A DNA stretch of 64,000 nucleotides from an uncultured Bacteroidales bacterium (lineage in GTDB: Bacteria > Bacteroidota > Bacteroidia > Bacteroidales > Paludibacteraceae), in assembly GCA_902800525.1 (NCBI GenBank), contig CADCEV010000002.1, positions 190,545 through 254,544 on the forward strand. The letters run 5' to 3'. The notes beneath the pieces were generated by a model. That model was not told the origin of the DNA. It was given only the letters and a program-made list of their open reading frames with translations, and did no database searches. How positions within the stretch are numbered: the stretch's first letter is position 1; every line of letters begins with the position of its first letter. Below are positions 60,742 through 64,000 of the stretch, in pieces. A program made the position numbers and the translations under genes.

Positions 60742-61359
60742 ATGCCAGGTTTATTAGGAAAAAAGATCGGAATGACTTCCGTCTTTGGTGCCGACGGCAA
60801 AAACATCCCGTGCACCGTTATTGAGGCAGGTCCTTGCGTAGTGACTCAGCTCAAGACCGTTGAGAAAGACGGTTATGCAGCAGCTCAAGTAGGCTTTATG
60901 CACAAGAGCGAGAAGCACACGAACAAGGCAGAAGCAGGCCACTTCAAGGCCGCAGGCGTAGAGCCGATGCGCCACTTAGCAGAGTTCGAGTTCGACGGAG
61001 AACTCACTCTGGGTCAAACAATCACAGCAGCTGACATCTTCGAAGAGGGTATGTTCGTTGACGTCATCGGAACCAGCAAGGGCCACGGTTTCCAAGGTGT
61101 CGTTAAACGTCATGGCTTCGGTGGAGTAGGTCAGTCCACACACGGTCAGGATGACCGTCTCCGCGCACCGGGTTCTGTAGGTGCATGTGCTTACCCGAGC
61201 CGTATTTTCCCGGGTACCCGCATGGCAGGACAGATGGGTGGTGACCGCGTAACGGTTCAGAACCTTGTGATCCTCAAAGTGATCCCTGAGTACAACTTGA
61301 TCATGGTCAAGGGAAGTGTACCGGGTGCAAAAAATTCAATCGTCGTTATTAACAAGTAA
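60742..61359 (+). CDS. rplC: Ribosomal protein L3
   Basis: 205 residues, complete. Large-subunit protein bound near the peptidyl-transferase centre. [15 protein letters not shown] at the start, [16 protein letters not shown], and the conserved segment GRMAGQMG-like ([17 protein letters not shown]) fit the bacterial family, including the Gln methylated in other bacteria. rplD follows 6 nt after its stop. Confidence 0.98.
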   Translation: MPGLLGKKIGMTSVFGADGKNIPCTVIEAGPCVVTQLKTVEKDGYAAAQVGFMHKSEKHTNKAEAGHFKAAGVEPMRHLAEFEFDGELTLGQTITAADIFEEGMFVDVIGTSKGHGFQGVVKRHGFGGVGQSTHGQDDRLRAPGSVGACAYPSRIFPGTRMAGQMGGDRVTVQNLVILKVIPEYNLIMVKGSVPGAKNSIVVINK

Positions 61360-61365
61360 TTAGTT

Positions 61366-61995
61366 ATGGAACTTAGTATTTTGAATCAAGCCGGTAAAGA
61401 GACCGGAAAGAAGATCGCTCTCAATGACGCTATCTTCGCAATCGAGCCTAACGACCATGCTATCTACTTGGACGTTAAGCAGTTCTTGGCAGCACAGCGC
61501 CAAGGCACAGCAAAAGCAAAACAGCGTAGCGAGAATGCTCACTCGACCCGCAAACTTGGTCGCCAGAAAGGTGGCGGAGGTGCACGTCCGGGTGATTTGA
61601 AGTCTCCGGTTCGCGTAGGTGGTGGTACGATCTTCGGTCCGGTACCTCGTGATTATGACTTCAAACTCAACAAGAAAGTAAAACAGCTGGCTCGCAAGAG
61701 CGCTCTGTCGCTCCGCGCTAAACAGAATGAGTTGCTCGTATTGGACGCTCTGAACTTCGACGCACCGAAGACCAAAGCTATGGTTGAGGTTCTCAACAAC
61801 CTCAAAGTAGAGGGTAAGAAAGTGCTGTTCGTAGTAGCAGACGCTAATCTCAACGCTCGCAAGTCCGCCGCTAACATTCAGCGTGTGAACGTAGTGAACG
61901 TAAACGAGCTCAACACCTACACAATCATGAACTCGAATGTTGTAGTTCTGACCGAAGCATCGGCTGCTGCAATCGAGGCAACTTTAAACGCATAA
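61366..61995 (+). CDS. rplD: Ribosomal protein L4
   Basis: 209 residues. Large-subunit protein whose extended loop ([24 protein letters not shown], then [14 protein letters not shown]) reaches the exit tunnel. In Escherichia coli L4 represses its own S10 operon; the structured element at 60596-60685 is a candidate site for a similar control here. It ends 12 nt before rplW. Confidence 0.98.
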   Translation: MELSILNQAGKETGKKIALNDAIFAIEPNDHAIYLDVKQFLAAQRQGTAKAKQRSENAHSTRKLGRQKGGGGARPGDLKSPVRVGGGTIFGPVPRDYDFKLNKKVKQLARKSALSLRAKQNELLVLDALNFDAPKTKAMVEVLNNLKVEGKKVLFVVADANLNARKSAANIQRVNVVNVNELNTYTIMNSNVVVLTEASAAAIEATLNA

Positions 61996-62000
61996 GGAGG
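61994..62000 (+). promoter_or_regulatory. Shine-Dalgarno of rplW overlapping the rplD stop
   Basis: AAGGAGG, 7 nt before the rplW ATG, overlaps the rplD stop codon; a strong site for this phylum. Confidence 0.65.
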
Positions 62001-62007
62001 TAGAATT

Positions 62008-62298
62008 ATGGCAATTATTATCAAACCAATCGTCACTGAGAAGATGACCGCCGCCGGCGAGAAACTGAACCGTTACGGATTCGTTGTTGCTCGCAATGCC
62101 AACAAAGTTGAGATCAAGAAAGCGGTAGAAGAAATGTACAATGTTCAAGTTACGGATGTGAATACGTTGATCCGTGCTCCGAAAATCAAACAGCGCTGGA
62201 CCAAGTCCGGTCTGCTCAAAGGTGCACAGCAGGCGTATAAGAAAGCCATCGTAACATTGGCAGAAGGTGAAACAATTGATTTTTATAGCAATATCTAA
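62008..62298 (+). CDS. rplW: Ribosomal protein L23
   Basis: 96 residues, complete. Large-subunit protein at the tunnel exit and docking site for trigger factor and [38 protein letters not shown] and VNTLIRAPK are conserved. rplB begins 2 nt after its stop. Confidence 0.98.
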   Translation: MAIIIKPIVTEKMTAAGEKLNRYGFVVARNANKVEIKKAVEEMYNVQVTDVNTLIRAPKIKQRWTKSGLLKGAQQAYKKAIVTLAEGETIDFYSNI

Positions 62299-62300
62299 AA

Positions 62301-63125
62301 ATGGCTGTACGTAAATTTAAGCCCACAACACCGGGGCAGAGACACAAAGTTATAGGTGCGTTCGAGACAATTACCGCGAGCGCTCCTGAGAAATCACTTG
62401 TGTTTGGTAAAACCAAAACCGGTGGTCGCAACAACGTCGGTAAGATGACGATGCGCTACATCGGTGGTGGTCACAAACAGAAGTATCGTGTAATTGACTT
62501 TAAGCGCAATAAAGATGGTGTTCCCGCAGTAGTTAAAACGATTGAGTACGATCCGAACCGTTCGGCTCGCATCGCCCTCCTGTTCTACGCTGATGGTGAG
62601 AAGCGCTATATTCTTGCACCGAATGGACTGCAAGTTGGTCAAACTGTAATGTCGGGAGAGAACGCTGCTCCTGAAGTAGGAAATGCACTGCCGATGTCAG
62701 TAATTCCATTAGGAACACTGATTCACAACATCGAGCTTCGTCCGGGTCAAGGTGCCTGCATGGTACGTTCTGCCGGTACGTTCGCTCAGTTGTCGAGCCG
62801 TGAGGACAAGTACGCTATCATCAAGTTGCCTTCAGGTGAGCTCCGCAAGGTACTCGCAGCTTGCAAAGCAACGGTTGGTGTAGTAGGTAACAGCGATCAC
62901 GCTTTGGAGAAGAGCGGTAAAGCAGGTCGTAGCCGCTGGTTAGGCCGCCGTCCGCGCAACCGTGGTGTCGTTATGAACCCTGTAGATCACCCGATGGGTG
63001 GTGGTGAAGGCCGTCAGTCCGGTGGTCACCCACGTAGCCGTAAGGGTCTGCTCGCTAAGGGTTACAAGACTCGTCATCCGAAGAACCAGAGCAACCAGTA
63101 CATTATTGAAAGACGTAAAAAATAA
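62301..63125 (+). CDS. rplB: Ribosomal protein L2
   Basis: 274 residues, full length. A primary 23S rRNA-binding protein needed for peptidyl-transferase assembly. The [23 protein letters not shown] segment and the C-terminal [13 protein letters not shown] with the conserved histidine, ending [16 protein letters not shown], match the family. Confidence 0.98.
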   Translation: MAVRKFKPTTPGQRHKVIGAFETITASAPEKSLVFGKTKTGGRNNVGKMTMRYIGGGHKQKYRVIDFKRNKDGVPAVVKTIEYDPNRSARIALLFYADGEKRYILAPNGLQVGQTVMSGENAAPEVGNALPMSVIPLGTLIHNIELRPGQGACMVRSAGTFAQLSSREDKYAIIKLPSGELRKVLAACKATVGVVGNSDHALEKSGKAGRSRWLGRRPRNRGVVMNPVDHPMGGGEGRQSGGHPRSRKGLLAKGYKTRHPKNQSNQYIIERRKK

Positions 63126-63148
63126 CCTATTAAAGTCACATTAACATT

Positions 63149-63418
63149 ATGAGTCGTTCATTGAAAAAAGGACCGTTTATCAACGTTAAGTTGGAAGACA
63201 AGGTGTTGGCTATGAATGAGTCCGGCAAGAAAGAAGTTGTCAAGACTTGGAGCCGCGCATCTATGATCTCCCCTGACTTTGTAGGTCACACAATCGCAGT
63301 TCACAATGGAAACAAATTCATTCCTGTTTATGTAACAGAGAACATGGTAGGACACAAACTCGGAGAGTTCGCTCCGACTCGTACCTTCCGCGGTCACTCG
63401 GGCAATAACAAGAAGTAA
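63149..63418 (+). CDS. rpsS: Ribosomal protein S19
   Basis: 89 residues, complete. Small-subunit head protein that contacts S13. [19 protein letters not shown] at the start, then [22 protein letters not shown] and [14 protein letters not shown] are conserved. Confidence 0.98.
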   Translation: MSRSLKKGPFINVKLEDKVLAMNESGKKEVVKTWSRASMISPDFVGHTIAVHNGNKFIPVYVTENMVGHKLGEFAPTRTFRGHSGNNKK

Positions 63419-63458
63419 TCCATTGAAATCCAATTAACATTTAAAATTCCAGATTAAA

Positions 63459-63866
63459 ATGGGTGCAAGAAAACATAACAGCGCTGAAGCAATGAAAGCC
63501 GCTCGCAAAGAGCAGTATTTTGCTAAAGCAAACAACATTCCTACCAGCCCGCGTAAGATGCGTCTCGTAGCAGACATGGTTCGCGGCATGGAAGTGAATC
63601 GTGCACTCGGTGCGCTGCATTTCTCCACACGTGAGGCAAGCCGCGCGCTCGAGAAGCTCCTGAAATCTGCTATCGCTAACTGGGAAGTAAAAACCGGTAA
63701 GAAAGCAGAGGACGAAACTCTCTATGTAACGAAAATCATGGTTGACGGCGGTATGGCGATCAAGCGTATGCTTCCCGCTCCTCAGGGTCGTGCTTATCGT
63801 ATCCGCAAACGTTCCAACCACGTTACAATATTTGTAGATACTAAAAATACTAACGCTGAAAAGTAA
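63459..63866 (+). CDS. rplV: Ribosomal protein L22
   Basis: 135 residues. Large-subunit protein with a beta-hairpin lining the exit tunnel. [36 protein letters not shown] and [21 protein letters not shown] (the tunnel hairpin region) are present. The hairpin shows no obvious deletion of the kind that gives macrolide resistance elsewhere. Confidence 0.97.
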   Translation: MGARKHNSAEAMKAARKEQYFAKANNIPTSPRKMRLVADMVRGMEVNRALGALHFSTREASRALEKLLKSAIANWEVKTGKKAEDETLYVTKIMVDGGMAIKRMLPAPQGRAYRIRKRSNHVTIFVDTKNTNAEK

Positions 63867-63874
63867 TTTAGATT

Positions 63875-64000
63875 ATGGGACAGAAAATTAATCCTATAGC
63901 AAACCGTCTGGGCATTGTCCGCGGTTGGGACTCCAACTGGTTTGGAGGCAAGAATTACGGAGATACGCTGCTTGAGGATAGCAAGATTCGCGAGTACCTC
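63875..64000 (+). CDS. rpsC: Ribosomal protein S3, N-terminal part (cut by window end)
   Basis: The first 42 codons are visible ([20 protein letters not shown], then [22 protein letters not shown]), typical of the S3 N-terminus. The rest lies beyond the window. Confidence 0.95.
   Translation, partial: MGQKINPIANRLGIVRGWDSNWFGGKNYGDTLLEDSKIREYL

Overview
The window is a chromosomal segment of a Bacteroidales bacterium (phylum Bacteroidota); genus not resolved. The evidence is: nine promoters of the Bacteroidota sigma-ABfr type (TTG, exactly 20 nt, then TAnnTTTG), C-terminal sorting domains typical of the type IX secretion system (T9SS), and ribosomal proteins in the usual Bacteroidota order. 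There is no rRNA operon, CRISPR array, transposase or prophage.

Layout. 1-23494 (+) is a run of secreted and surface proteins: a partial and a complete tandem paralog, a 4389-residue modular protein, a C10-family cysteine protease carrying the same Cys-rich repeat as the giant protein, and an OmpA-type outer-membrane protein. 23495-24033 holds a terminator, tRNA-Ser(UGA) on the minus strand and the uxaB promoter. 24034-30846 (+) is mostly metabolic: tagaturonate reductase and altronate dehydratase (galacturonate catabolism), a small lipoprotein, a ComF-like protein, L-aspartate oxidase and an NlpC/P60 peptidase. 30930-36263 (-) is a second couple of T9SS cargo plus OmpA protein. 36320-36780 (-) is a tRNA-Leu(UAA) gene split in its anticodon by a group I intron carrying a fragment of an HNH homing endonuclease. 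37028-41841 (+) holds a secreted protein, a lipoprotein, a subtilisin-like protease and an AraC-type regulator. 42076-55746 (-) is two very large T9SS cargo proteins. 55771-56850 is a divergent regulatory region with a likely structured RNA on the minus strand and two promoters for the str operon on the plus strand. 56851-64000 (+) is rpsL-rpsG-fusA-rpsJ-rplC-rplD-rplW-rplB-rpsS-rplV-rpsC (rpsC runs off the end).

How it fits together. Roughly 40 kb of the window codes for exported proteins built from adhesion-type modules (jelly-roll, FN3, Ig/PKD-like, GLUG, InlB/Listeria-Bacteroides, Big_2, FG-GAP/VCBS) plus two secreted proteases. Three carry a full type A T9SS sorting domain. Six end in a short shared tail of about 26 residues that looks like a compact alternative sorting or anchoring signal.

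The most notable observations are: the tRNA-Leu(UAA) group I intron; paired gain and loss of cysteines across the 117-residue repeats, implying disulfides between neighbouring repeats; a GC-rich palindromic element inserted in frame at the activation junction of the C10 protease; heptamer-periodic arrays in eight intergenic spacers; a four-fold 22-bp array that multiplies the -33 element of the str promoter; and several structured RNA candidates (55940-56275 minus, 60036-60240, 60596-60685).
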